The notes under the pieces: model-generated
Database searches by the model: none
Told to the model about the DNA's origin: nothing
The model's input: the letters and a program-made list of their open reading frames with translations, nothing else
Translations under genes and position numbers: made by a program
Assembly (NCBI RefSeq): GCF_000282535.1
Contig: NZ_AKJC01000170.1
Span: 1 to 35,611, forward strand
Direction of reading: 5' to 3'
Length of the DNA stretch: 35,611 nucleotides
DNA from: Pseudomonas sp. GM84
GTDB lineage: Bacteria > Pseudomonadota > Gammaproteobacteria > Pseudomonadales > Pseudomonadaceae
In this document: piece after piece, positions 15,700-24,020 of the stretch
How positions within the stretch are numbered: position 1 is the first letter of the stretch
Layout of the letters: every line of letters begins with the position of its first letter

Positions 15700-17391
15700 A
15701 TGAAACGCATAATCATCGCCGACGAGCAGCCACTGATCCGACATTCGATCCGGACGATTCTGGAAGCGGCCCACCATCAGGTGATAGCCGAGTGCGCTGA
15801 GGGTCCTGCGGCGCTGCAACACACCCTTGAGCTGCGCCCTGACTTGCTGATTCTGGAGCTGGCCCTGCCGCGCCTGGGTGGCCTGGAAGTGCTCCGACGC
15901 TTGCAACAGGCCGACAGCACGGCACGTACGCTGGTACTGACGGCACAGAACACCGAGCACTTTGCCGGGTTAAGCCTGCAGGCGGGAGCATCGGGTTTCG
16001 TTGGCAAGCACGAGTCGATGAGTGAATTGCTCACGGCCGTTGCCTGCGTGCTGAGCGGCCGCAGCTATTTCCCCAGCCAGGCGTTGAGCAATCTTTTCAG
16101 AACTGGCGCAGGCGATGAGTCGATGCAGTTGAAAAGCCTGTCGCACCGGGAAATGACCGTGCTGCGCTACCTGGCCAGCGGCAGCAGTAACAAGCGCATT
16201 GCCCATGAACTGGCGATCAGCGTGAGCACTGTCAGCACGTACAAGACGCGCCTGTTGGAGAAGCTCAACGTAAGCTCACTGGCCGAATTGCTGGACCTCG
16301 CCTGGCGCAACCAGTTGCTTGATCAGGTCCCCATGGCCCTGCCGCAGCTTAGCAATGACGTCGAGGTCCCCCTGACCGAGCAATTCCACGCCAAGTTCGA
16401 CGACCTGCAATTGGCAATCAGCCTGCGCAACGAGGATGGCGAGTTGCTGGCCGCCAACCGCGCGTTCTTCGAGTTCTACGAAGTCAACGAAGCTGAGCAG
16501 TTGGGCCGGCGTTTCACCGACAGCGAGAGCCTGAAGCCGGAACAGGCGTTGCAACTGCATCAGATGTATCGCCAGGCCTACATGGACGCTAAGCCCTACT
16601 TCAGCCACATCGTACTCAGTGGCCCACGTCCGCGGTCGATCCTGCATTGGGGGGCCCCCTACCATGATCAGTCCGGCGCGCGACTGGGCATGATCTGTAC
16701 CGGAGTGGATATCACTCGGAACGAGCAACAAATGCTGGAGCTCAAGCAAGCCAAACACAAGCTCGAAGCCTTGCAGCATCAGCACCGGCAGTTTCTGTTC
16801 GAGGTCGGCCAGCGCAGCCTTGCAGCCTATGATTCGCTGAGCCGCGACCTGCAGCAAGCCATGCTGCTTTCGCCCGACAATCCGGCGCTGAGCACCGCCC
16901 AGCGCACCCATGCGCAGTTGCATGACCAGCTTCGAGCCTTGCTTGATCTGGCCCGCCTGGAGAATGGCGAACGTCTACTATCAGCCCAGCCTGTCAAGCT
17001 TGCGCACCTCACCTTGCAAATTTGCCAGGCATTGGTCACCGAAGCGGGAATCGGTGACTTGCAAGTGGAAACCGGCGACCTCGACACCGAAGCCTGGATC
17101 GATGCCGGGCGTTACCGGCAATTGCTGTGGGTGATGTTGAGGCATGCGTCCCGGTGCGGTGCTACGCGCATGACGCTCAGTGCCCAGCTGCAAATCCTCC
17201 CCCAGGGCCAGCTCGATTGGACCGTGAGTCTTCATACGACTGAAAAGCTGCCGGGCGATGCCCTGCCATCAGGGCCGGAGGACACGCTATGCCAGCGGTT
17301 GGCGCGTCTGATGGGTGGCCGGTTCGAGCTGAGCAGTCAGCCGCACATGCTCGCGCTGCTGAAGCTGCGGCTTGATCAGTCCTTTGCCTAG
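15700..17391 (+). CDS. Pseudo-receiver - LuxR HTH - PAS - degenerate histidine-kinase fusion regulator
   Basis: A 563-aa protein with an unusual domain order. Residues 1-120 are a CheY-like receiver. The acidic pair D8/E9, T81 and K103 are kept, but the phosphoacceptor position has Glu (LLILELALP, E53) where BvgA/NarL proteins have Asp. Residues ~143-205 are a NarL/LuxR helix-turn-helix (LSHREMTVLRYLASGSSNKR, VSTVSTYKTRLLEKL). Residues ~225-350 look like a PAS domain (LRNEDGELLAANRAFFEFYE). From ~360 to the end the sequence resembles the DHp and ATPase parts of hybrid kinases (LARLMGGRFELSS at the end), but the H-box lacks His and the N- and G1-boxes are not recognisable. It should bind DNA with a phosphorylation-independent receiver and sense something through PAS. 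It lies 173 bp upstream of the adhesin gene on the same strand, its probable target. Confidence 0.85.
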   Translation: MKRIIIADEQPLIRHSIRTILEAAHHQVIAECAEGPAALQHTLELRPDLLILELALPRLGGLEVLRRLQQADSTARTLVLTAQNTEHFAGLSLQAGASGFVGKHESMSELLTAVACVLSGRSYFPSQALSNLFRTGAGDESMQLKSLSHREMTVLRYLASGSSNKRIAHELAISVSTVSTYKTRLLEKLNVSSLAELLDLAWRNQLLDQVPMALPQLSNDVEVPLTEQFHAKFDDLQLAISLRNEDGELLAANRAFFEFYEVNEAEQLGRRFTDSESLKPEQALQLHQMYRQAYMDAKPYFSHIVLSGPRPRSILHWGAPYHDQSGARLGMICTGVDITRNEQQMLELKQAKHKLEALQHQHRQFLFEVGQRSLAAYDSLSRDLQQAMLLSPDNPALSTAQRTHAQLHDQLRALLDLARLENGERLLSAQPVKLAHLTLQICQALVTEAGIGDLQVETGDLDTEAWIDAGRYRQLLWVMLRHASRCGATRMTLSAQLQILPQGQLDWTVSLHTTEKLPGDALPSGPEDTLCQRLARLMGGRFELSSQPHMLALLKLRLDQSFA

Positions 17392-17413
17392 TCAGCCACA
17401 GTCACCCTGTATT

Positions 17414-17431
17414 TGTAGTGTTTTAACTACA
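17414..17431. promoter_or_regulatory. Inverted repeat between the fusion regulator and the adhesin
   Basis: TGTAGT-gtttta-ACTACA, a perfect 6-bp dyad in the 173-bp gap, 134 bp before the adhesin ATG. NarL/LuxR-type regulators bind short dyads of this size, so it is a candidate operator for the upstream gene product. It could also be a weak terminator of that gene, though no U-run follows. Confidence 0.35.
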
Positions 17432-17564
17432 CGACTTACGTGATCCAACGATTCTTCCTCACCCTCCCCAAGGGCGAACATGAGCCATCCGACCTTACCC
17501 AGGGTCACTCATCCTCGCCATGCCGCAGAGCGGCGCCGGGCCACAGGGCCCGAGGGGTTTCACC

Positions 17565-20342
17565 ATGAACAAGTATTTTCGTGTGATCTGGAGCAAGACC
17601 CGCGGTAGCTGGGTCGTCGCCTGCGAATTTGCCCGCAGCATTGGCAAGCCCGGACGCATGGCACGTGCCTTGGGCACTTCGCTGGGTCTGGGCCTGGCAA
17701 TCTTCGGAGATCCGGCCGCAGCGGTTGCCGCCGCGCTGGAAGAGGAAGAAGACAAGAGCCTCACGTGGATCACGCAGGTGCGCAGCCCGGTGACCAGCTA
17801 CAGCGTCCAGCCGGGCTTGCTCGCCGCAGGATATGCGGCTTATGAGGCCGGTGGCGGCACCGCGAGTGGCGCCTCCAGCGTGGCGATCGGTCCGAGTGCA
17901 AGGGTCGATGCCGGCGCCAACGACGCCGTTGCCATCGGCAACAACGCCCGGGTCATCGGCAACAGCTACAGGAGCATCGCGATCGGCTATGACGCCGTGG
18001 TTGATTCCGCCCCCACTGGCATGGGGCATCAGTCCAGTAGCAGTATCGCATTCGGCGACCGCAGCCGGGTCGGCATGAATTCCTGGGACAGTGTCGCGAT
18101 CGGCTACGGTGCACAGGTGTCGGACAACGCCGACTTCGCTGTCACCCTCGGCTCCTACGCCACGGTGGACAGCAACGCCACCTACGCAATGGCGCTCGGC
18201 CAACGGGCAACTGCCAGTCATGTCAACAGTGTCGCCCTGGGCGCCAACAGTCGCACAGACCGAAACAACAGCGTCGCGGTGGGTGGCCGGCAGATCACCA
18301 ACGTGAGTGCAGGCACCCAGATCAATGATGCGGTCAACCTGGGCCAGCTCAATCAAACCAACCAAAGCGTGACCAACCTGACGGGCACCGTCAGTACGTT
18401 GAACGGCAGCATGACCACACTCGCCGGCAATGCCTTACTGTGGGATGCCGGTAGCGGTACCTATAAAGCCTCGCGCGCAGGCGTACCCAGCAAGCTTACC
18501 GGCGTGGCTGCCGGCACGGCGGCAACCGATGCCGTCAACAAAGGTCAGCTCGATGACCTGGCTGGCACTGTCGACGACATTGACAGTACCGGTACGCGGT
18601 ACTTCAAAGCCAATTCCAGCGGTAGCCAGGCCAGTGCCACTGGTGTCGACGCTATCGCCATTGGCCAAGCGGCCTCGGCTACCAGCATCGACAGCCTCGC
18701 TGCGGGCGTCAATGCAAAGGCCCTAGGCTCGCGCAGCACCGCTTTAGGCGCAAGCGCTGCGGCAAGCGGCGCCCGTGGCACGGCGGTGGGTCATGCTGCC
18801 AGCGCCACCGGCGACTATGGCACTGCGCTCGGCGCCCTGGCGAGAACCAGTGCAACGGCCGCCAACGGCGTAGCCCTGGGCTTCAACGCATCGGTGTCCA
18901 GAAGCAACAGCGTGGCGCTGGGCGCAAACAGCACCACTGACCGGGCGGACAGCGTGTCGGTGGGTCACGCGACACTCAAGCGGCAAATCACCCATGTGGC
19001 CGCCGGTACCCAGGACACTGACGCGGTCAACCTGCTCCAGCTCAAGCAAACCAACCAGTCCGTGGCCGACCTGACCGACAACGCCCTGGCCTGGGATGCC
19101 AGCCTGGGCGCTTACAATGCCAAGCGCAGCGGGATCGCGAGCAAGATCAGCGGCGTGGCGGCGGGCGACATCAACGCCAACTCCGCAGAGGTAGTGGTCG
19201 GTGCGCAATTGCACCAGACCAATGAGCGGGTGGGTGCGCTGGAAAGTGGAATGAGCAACAGCGGACTGTCCAGCTACTTCAAGGCCAACTCGAGCAAGCC
19301 CGACGCGGCGGCGAGCGGCAGCGATTCGGTGGCCGCAGGTCCGGCTGCCAGTGCCAGCGGGGCGTCGTCGCTGGCGATGGGCGATAGCGCTCAAGCCACC
19401 GGTAGACAGAGCAGCGCCATCGGTGCCAACGCAAGTGCGACCCACGCCAACTCGGTAGCCCTGGGCGCCGGTTCGAAAAGCGACCGGGACAACAGCGTAT
19501 CAGTCGGCAGCACGGGCAGCGAACGGCAGATCACCCATGTCGCTGCTGGCACGGCCGATACTGACGCGGTCAACGTCGCGCAATTGCGCGATGCGGCCAC
19601 AGGGTCTGCCGCGGCGGTTTCGCAGGTCGAACACAAGGTCGATGCCGTGGATGTTCGGGTCACCCAGGTCAGCAGCACTGTCAGCAACCTGCAAGCAGGT
19701 ACCGACGGCATGTTCCAGACCAACAACAGCGCGCAATCGCCCAAACCCAAGGCCAGCGGCAAGAACGCCATGGCCGGGGGTGCCGGTGCCGTGGCTTCCG
19801 GTACCCAGAGCAGCGCGCTGGGCAGCAAAGCCCAGGCCAGTGGTGACAATGCCGTGGCAGTGGGCGCTTCTGCCCAGGCGAAAGCGAGCAACTCGGTAGC
19901 GCTGGGCGCCAACTCGGTCGCCGACCGTCGCGACAGCGTTTCAGTGGGCAGCGCCGGGGCTGCTCGGCAAATCACCCACGTGGCGGCCGCTACCGAGGTC
20001 AGCGATGCGGTCAATCTCGGCCAACTGAACGCTGGCCTGAGCGGCGCCAAGGCCTACACCGATGCCGCCTACAGCAGCCTGCGCAAGGACATCCATCAAC
20101 TCGACGACGAGTTGAGTGCCGGGATCGCCGGCGCCATGGCCATGGCCGCCTTGCCACAACCCCATTCACCGAGCGCCAGCATGACCTCGATCGGTGCCGG
20201 CAACTTCCGCGGTGAATCGTCGGTGGCCATCGGCGTCTCGACCTTGTCCAAGGATGGCAAGTGGGTCACCAAGCTGCAGGGCAGCAGCGATACGCAAGGT
20301 GAAATCGGCGTTTCGGTGGGCATCGGCTATCAATGGGATTGA
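17565..20342 (+). CDS. YadA-like trimeric autotransporter adhesin
   Basis: A 925-aa type Vc secreted surface adhesin. The start is MNKYFRVIWSKTRGSW, the extended signal peptide region typical of large autotransporters, preceded by cGAGGGGtttcaccATG. An in-frame start at 17520 would spoil this and is rejected. A hydrophobic signal core follows (~residues 35-56). The passenger consists of left-handed YadA head repeats (SVAIG, AVALG, SSALG types) and four neck/connector modules. Each neck begins NSVALGA and ends RQIT(H/N)V...DAVN..QL, at residues ~221, 448, 629 and 776. Shorter necks lie between them. The last ~80 residues are the YadA anchor (ELSAGIAGAMAMAAL ... GVSVGIGYQW), ending in aromatic-Asp rather than a bare aromatic. 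Expected role: binding to host or abiotic surfaces, biofilm. Probably controlled by the fusion regulator upstream. Confidence 0.95.
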   Translation: MNKYFRVIWSKTRGSWVVACEFARSIGKPGRMARALGTSLGLGLAIFGDPAAAVAAALEEEEDKSLTWITQVRSPVTSYSVQPGLLAAGYAAYEAGGGTASGASSVAIGPSARVDAGANDAVAIGNNARVIGNSYRSIAIGYDAVVDSAPTGMGHQSSSSIAFGDRSRVGMNSWDSVAIGYGAQVSDNADFAVTLGSYATVDSNATYAMALGQRATASHVNSVALGANSRTDRNNSVAVGGRQITNVSAGTQINDAVNLGQLNQTNQSVTNLTGTVSTLNGSMTTLAGNALLWDAGSGTYKASRAGVPSKLTGVAAGTAATDAVNKGQLDDLAGTVDDIDSTGTRYFKANSSGSQASATGVDAIAIGQAASATSIDSLAAGVNAKALGSRSTALGASAAASGARGTAVGHAASATGDYGTALGALARTSATAANGVALGFNASVSRSNSVALGANSTTDRADSVSVGHATLKRQITHVAAGTQDTDAVNLLQLKQTNQSVADLTDNALAWDASLGAYNAKRSGIASKISGVAAGDINANSAEVVVGAQLHQTNERVGALESGMSNSGLSSYFKANSSKPDAAASGSDSVAAGPAASASGASSLAMGDSAQATGRQSSAIGANASATHANSVALGAGSKSDRDNSVSVGSTGSERQITHVAAGTADTDAVNVAQLRDAATGSAAAVSQVEHKVDAVDVRVTQVSSTVSNLQAGTDGMFQTNNSAQSPKPKASGKNAMAGGAGAVASGTQSSALGSKAQASGDNAVAVGASAQAKASNSVALGANSVADRRDSVSVGSAGAARQITHVAAATEVSDAVNLGQLNAGLSGAKAYTDAAYSSLRKDIHQLDDELSAGIAGAMAMAALPQPHSPSASMTSIGAGNFRGESSVAIGVSTLSKDGKWVTKLQGSSDTQGEIGVSVGIGYQWD

Positions 20343-20424
20343 TCATCCCGCAGGGTCCGATTCGGCGCAGGGTCATTGTTCGGAATGACTCATCGGGGGC
20401 AGCTTTTGCATGCGCCTTAGGGTA

Positions 20425-21234
20425 CTAGCGATGATTGCGATAGCGCTCGGTCAAGGACTGCACGCGGGTGACGTAGGTTTGCGTCTCGGCGTAGGGAGGC
20501 ACCCCGTTGTACTCGATCACCGACGCTTCGCCGGCGTTGTAACCTGCCAACGCCAGCTTCTGGTTGCCGTTGAAGCGCTTGAGCAGCCAGGCCAGGTAGC
20601 GCACGCCGCCACGAATGTTCTGCCGTGCGTCGAACGGATCGTCCACGGCGAAGCGCTCGGCGGTGGCGGGCATCAACTGCATCAGCCCCTGGGCGCCGGC
20701 TATGGAGATGGCGTTGGCGCGAAACGCCGATTCGGCATGTATCACAGCGCGGACCAACGCTCTGTCTACACCATATAGAGCCGCAGCGGCTTCGATTTCG
20801 CGCCGATAGGATTGAGTGTCCAGGCGCAGTGAAGCGACATTGAAATCCTTCGGTGCCATGCACAGATAGCAGCCCTTGATGTAATAGAGATCAAGGACAT
20901 CGACCCGTGCCGAGATCCCGACAGGACGCCGGCTCACATATTGCCGAACGCCCCGGTGCATGAAGGTGTACACCCGAACCCGCACCGCGCCAGGGTCGTC
21001 GAAATGCACAATCCGTGGCTGGGCCTTTGCCTTGACGCCAACAGCGGCGCCCGCCGTGCCATTCTCGCGGGTGCAGCGGGCGCTGGTGATGGCTTGGCTT
21101 GTGTAGCTGATGGTTCCGTCACTGGCCTGGCACTTGAACATGGCGCTGGCGCACAAGGGCGCGATCAGCACGGCCAGCCCGATGCCGCCAAGGAGGCTCT
21201 TGCGAGCCCATCGCCATGCCTGGGAACTCATCAT
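20425..21234 (-). CDS. SLT-type lytic transglycosylase with N-terminal DUF4124-like region
   Basis: A 269-aa exported murein hydrolase. The signal peptide covers residues ~10-32 (LLGGIGLAVLIAPLCASA), then a DUF4124-like segment (MFKCQASDGTISYTSQ...C). The catalytic SLT domain starts near residue 145: AVIHAESAF holds the catalytic Glu, followed by GAQGLMQLMPATAERF, NIRGGVRYLAWLL and ALAGYNAGEASV, all diagnostic of family 1 lytic transglycosylases. It cleaves the MurNAc-GlcNAc bond with 1,6-anhydro product in the periplasm. It converges on the adhesin gene. Two adjacent ATGs (21234 and 21231) are possible starts and neither has a strong ribosome binding site. Confidence 0.92.
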   Translation of the reverse strand: MMSSQAWRWARKSLLGGIGLAVLIAPLCASAMFKCQASDGTISYTSQAITSARCTRENGTAGAAVGVKAKAQPRIVHFDDPGAVRVRVYTFMHRGVRQYVSRRPVGISARVDVLDLYYIKGCYLCMAPKDFNVASLRLDTQSYRREIEAAAALYGVDRALVRAVIHAESAFRANAISIAGAQGLMQLMPATAERFAVDDPFDARQNIRGGVRYLAWLLKRFNGNQKLALAGYNAGEASVIEYNGVPPYAETQTYVTRVQSLTERYRNHR

Positions 21235-21312
21235 ATCGCTGCGCGCCGCCGATCAGGCCCGGAGCCTGCCTTTTGCCGGTCTGTTCCGGGTGCCCCGCCT
21301 GTTGTTCTGGTA

Positions 21313-21340
21313 GTTATACCCCTTGCCCCTCCCCTTGTAA
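21313..21340 (-). promoter_or_regulatory. Possible sigma-70 promoter of the transglycosylase gene
   Basis: On the minus strand TTACAA (21340-21335), a 16-bp G-rich spacer, TATAAC (21318-21313), about 80 bp before the start codon. The -10 has five of six consensus bases and the -35 four of six. Confidence 0.3.
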
Positions 21341-21376
21341 CCGGCCTTGCGACTGACGTTGAAGCAGAGGCTCGAG

Positions 21377-21520
21377 TCAACCCAGCGCATTGGCAAACGC
21401 CTCGGGCGTCGGGCTTTCTTCCCATTGCGCAACGCCTTCCGGCAGCGCCAGCCACGGCTGCTTGCGCCGCGTCCAGATGTGCGCAACCGGTACGAACTGC
21501 TCCGCGCCTTCCAGCACCCC
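21377..21520 (-). pseudogene. 3' remnant of a GFA-family (glutathione-dependent formaldehyde-activating) gene
   Basis: About 47 codons to the stop read LEGAEQFVPVAHIWTRRK, then QPWLALPEGVAQWEESPTPE. This is the typical C-terminal tail of GFA-family proteins (xxPVAHIWT...QPW). The zinc-binding cysteine core and the N-terminus are absent. Continuing upstream past ~21520 the frame loses all similarity and enters the antisense of the LysR remnant. Confidence 0.65.
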
Positions 21521-21525
21521 GGCCG

Positions 21526-21849
21526 CTGATCGGGCCGGACCGGCGCTCGGCCGATCTGCGTCGGATCGTCGAAGCCGGGCTATGCGAAGCGGACCAACAT
21601 TTCGCGATCGCCTCCGATAATTACCTTGCACAACTGGCCGCGCTGAAAGCAGGGCTGGGTTTCGGTCTCTGTCCGACGCGGATTGCCAAGGATTACGAAC
21701 TGCTCGAAGTGCTGCCAGGCAGTTTCGGCTTCGACGTCGAGGTGTGGATTGCGATGCACGGTGATCTGCGCAAGATCAAACGGATCGCCCGGGTGTTCGA
21801 TGTGCTGGGCGAGGCACTGCATGGCTATTTGTGCGAGGCCGACCGCTGA
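21526..21849 (+). pseudogene. 3' remnant of a LysR-type regulator gene
   Basis: 107 codons to the stop: LIGPDRRSADLRRIVEAGL, FAIASDNYLAQLAALKAGLG, EVWIAMHGDLRKIKRIARVF. This matches the second half of an LTTR effector-binding domain. The helix-turn-helix and the first half are missing, and no start codon or ribosome binding site lies at the break. The frame stays open upstream only by chance, in antisense sequence of other genes. With the GFA remnant it marks one deletion junction. Confidence 0.7.
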
Positions 21850-21872
21850 GGTCGGCAAAGGCCCTGGTGCCG

Positions 21873-22436
21873 TCAGTTGAATACCCAAAGCACGCGGGTG
21901 GGCTTGTCCGTCAAATTGGCATAACGAAACTTTGCATGGGATTGCAGCTGAAAACTGTCATTGGCATGCAGCGTTACCGGCTCGCCCTCGTCCAGCCAGA
22001 CGGTCAGCTCGCCTTCGAGCACGAAGCAGCCCTGCTCCGAGCTGTCATTGAGGAATTCCTCACCGCTGGTGGCCCCGGGTTCAAGGTGGCTATCGAGCAT
22101 GGAAAACCCACCGGTGATGGTGGGAGATACCAGCACATCCTTGATACCCCCGTCGAAATGCAACATACGGCGCTCATGCGGACGCGTTACCCAACTCAGG
22201 CCACGGGGCTTGTCCAGGTTGTAGAAATACGCCGTCGATACACCGAGTGCTTCGCTGATGGCCGTCAAGTCCGCCACGGTCGGGCGCGAAACGCCGCGTT
22301 CAACCTGGGAGAGAAAGCCCACCGAACGACCGATGCGTTGCGCCAACTCGCCCAGGGTCAGGCCTTTGAACTTGCGCAGGTCGCGAATCAGTGTGGCCAG
22401 CTCTTCAATTTCTTCGTGCACTAACGTGTGAACCAT
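21873..22436 (-). CDS. XRE-cupin transcriptional regulator (PauR/PuuR-like), copy 1
   Basis: A 187-aa regulator. The N-terminal Cro/CI helix-turn-helix (residues ~15-70: LTLGELAQRIGRSVGFLSQV) and C-terminal cupin (~115-187: LEPGATSGEEF, EQGCFVLEGELTVWLDEGE) match PuuR and PauR, repressors of putrescine/polyamine catabolism. The frame opens with a TTG at 22442, but the ATG two codons on is the reasonable start. Its ribosome binding site is weak. About three quarters of residues are identical to the regulator at 26256-26810. The two upstream regions are also alike. It lies just downstream of the aminotransferase gene but has its own conserved upstream element. Confidence 0.9.
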   Translation of the reverse strand: MVHTLVHEEIEELATLIRDLRKFKGLTLGELAQRIGRSVGFLSQVERGVSRPTVADLTAISEALGVSTAYFYNLDKPRGLSWVTRPHERRMLHFDGGIKDVLVSPTITGGFSMLDSHLEPGATSGEEFLNDSSEQGCFVLEGELTVWLDEGEPVTLHANDSFQLQSHAKFRYANLTDKPTRVLWVFN

Positions 22437-22470
22437 GATCAAGCGTGGCCAGTAATAAATGAATTATTGG

Positions 22471-22506
22471 CATGGAAAATACCTGAATAAATTCACAAAT
22501 CAAGCG
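22471..22506 (-). promoter_or_regulatory. Conserved upstream element of XRE-cupin gene, copy 1
   Basis: Aligns with 26848-26884 over 37 columns with about 30 identities and one gap. Shared blocks include aaaatac, tgaa, ttcac and tcaagcg. It lies 35-70 bp upstream of the start codon. Being the only conserved noncoding stretch between the two paralogues, it is a good candidate for promoter plus autoregulatory operator. Confidence 0.55.
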
Positions 22507-22519
22507 CGTGACGCGATGG

Positions 22520-22541
22520 GCGCCAGGACTTGCGCCTGGCG
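22520..22541. repeat. Short inverted repeat between spuC-like gene and regulator
   Basis: CGCCAGG (22521-22527) and CCTGGCG (22535-22541) around 7 nt, next to the larger hairpin at 22551-22586. The tandem pair may terminate transcription from the aminotransferase gene. Confidence 0.35.
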
Positions 22542-22550
22542 GTGAAACGA

Positions 22551-22586
22551 GCACTCCGGCAGGGCGCTGCGCCCCTGCCGGAGTGC
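22551..22586 (-). terminator. Strong hairpin after the spuC-like gene
   Basis: GCACTCCGGCAGGG (22551-22564) and its exact complement at 22573-22586 give a 14-bp GC-rich stem with an 8-nt loop, starting 8 bp after the aminotransferase stop. Only a short tcgtttc follows on the minus strand, so the terminator is of imperfect type. Confidence 0.65.
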
Positions 22587-22593
22587 CATGGCC

Positions 22594-23952
22594 TTATTGG
22601 ATAGCCTGGTAGGTCAGGTCCAGGCACTTGCGGGCCTTTTCCACCAGTTCGTCGATCTCTTCGATGCTGATGACCAGTGGCGGCGCGATGATCATGGTGT
22701 CACCCACGGCGCGCATGATCAGGCCGTTGTCGAAGCAGTGCTGGCGGCAGATCATGCCGACGCCCTTGCCTTGGTAACGTGCGCGGGTGGCCTTGTCCTT
22801 CACCAGTTCGATCGCGCCCAGCATGCCCAGGCCGCGTACTTCGCCCACCAGCGGGTGGTCGGCCAGCTCGCGCAGGCGCTGTTGCAGATAGGGCGCGGTT
22901 TTATCGCGAACCTGCTCGATGATCTTCTCCTCGCGCAGGATACGCAGGTTCTCCAGGCCCACCGCCGCCGCCACCGGGTGACCGGAGTAGGTGAAGCCGT
23001 GGTTGAAGTCACCGCCTTCGCTGATCACCTTGGCAACGGTGTCACGCACGATCACACCGCCCATGGGGATGTAGCCGGAGGTGAGGCCCTTGGCGATGGT
23101 CATCAGATCGGGCTTGAGGTCGTAGTAGTCGGTACCGAACCACTCGCCGGTACGGCCGAAGCCGCAGATCACTTCGTCAGCCACGAAGAGGATGTCGTAC
23201 TTGGCCAGGATTTCCTTGATCTTCGGCCAGTAGGTCTGCGGTGGAATGATCACGCCGCCGGCGCCCTGGATCGGTTCGGCGATGAAGGCGGCGACATTGT
23301 CCACGCCGACCTGCAGGATCTTCTCTTCCAGCTGCTGAGCTGCCCACACGCCAAACTCGGCCTCGGTCATGTCGCCGCCTTCGCCGAACCAGTACGGCTG
23401 CGGAATGTGCACGATGTCCGGGAGCTGGCCGCCCTGCTCGTGCATGCCGCTCATGCCGCCCAGGCCCGCACCGGCCACGGTGGAACCGTGGTAGCCGTTG
23501 ATGCGGCCAATGATGACCTTCTTGTCCTTCTTGCCCTTGATCGCCCAGTAATGGCGAACCATGCGCAGCACGGTGTCGTTGCCTTCGGAGCCGGAGCCGG
23601 TGAAGAACACATGGTTCATGCCTTCAGGCGCCACGTCGGAAATCGCCTTGGCCAGCTCCAGCGCTGGCGGGTGGGCGGTCTGGAAGAACAGGTTGTAGTA
23701 CGGCAGTTCCTTCATCTGCTTGCTGGCCACTTCGGCCAACTCGTCACGGCCGTAGCCGACGGCCACGCACCACAGGCCAGCCATGCCATCGAGGATCTTG
23801 TTGCCTTCGCTGTCCCACAGGTACACACCCTTGGCCGAGGTGATGATGCGGGGGCCTTTTTCGGCCAGTTGCTTGACGTCGCTGAACGGTGCCAGGTGAT
23901 GGTCACGGCTCATCGCTTGCCAGGCCAGGGTCTGCGAATTCTTTTCACTCAT
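22594..23952 (-). CDS. spuC: Class III aminotransferase, polyamine (putrescine):pyruvate aminotransferase
   Basis: A 452-aa PLP enzyme transferring the terminal amino group of putrescine or related amines to pyruvate, giving 4-aminobutanal and alanine. Features: GSGSEGNDTVLRMVRHYW, GYHGSTVAGAGLGG, the PLP aspartate in LFVADEVICGFGRTG, and the Schiff-base lysine K288 in TIAKGLTSGYIPMG. The length and the start (MSEKNSQTLAWQAMSRDHHLAPF) match SpuC of Pseudomonas. Start supported by GGAGagaagtcaATG. It lies 68 bp downstream of the PuuD-like gene on the same strand and is probably the last gene of the regulator-puuA-puuD-spuC transcript. Confidence 0.93.
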   Translation of the reverse strand: MSEKNSQTLAWQAMSRDHHLAPFSDVKQLAEKGPRIITSAKGVYLWDSEGNKILDGMAGLWCVAVGYGRDELAEVASKQMKELPYYNLFFQTAHPPALELAKAISDVAPEGMNHVFFTGSGSEGNDTVLRMVRHYWAIKGKKDKKVIIGRINGYHGSTVAGAGLGGMSGMHEQGGQLPDIVHIPQPYWFGEGGDMTEAEFGVWAAQQLEEKILQVGVDNVAAFIAEPIQGAGGVIIPPQTYWPKIKEILAKYDILFVADEVICGFGRTGEWFGTDYYDLKPDLMTIAKGLTSGYIPMGGVIVRDTVAKVISEGGDFNHGFTYSGHPVAAAVGLENLRILREEKIIEQVRDKTAPYLQQRLRELADHPLVGEVRGLGMLGAIELVKDKATRARYQGKGVGMICRQHCFDNGLIMRAVGDTMIIAPPLVISIEEIDELVEKARKCLDLTYQAIQ

Positions 23953-24020
23953 TGACTTCTCTCCATCAAATAACGCAGTCGAACTGCGGGGAAACTTCTA
24001 GATTCGTGGTCGGCTGTGAT

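Noticed and set aside
17520..17564. Upstream start for the trimeric autotransporter
   Set aside because: The frame is open, but the extended signal peptide region begins at the ATG at 17565, which also has the ribosome binding site.
21253..21389. Basic RG-rich peptide frame on the minus strand (KAGYKGRGKGYNYQNN)
   Set aside because: No ribosome binding site, and it overlaps the likely transglycosylase promoter and the end of the GFA remnant.
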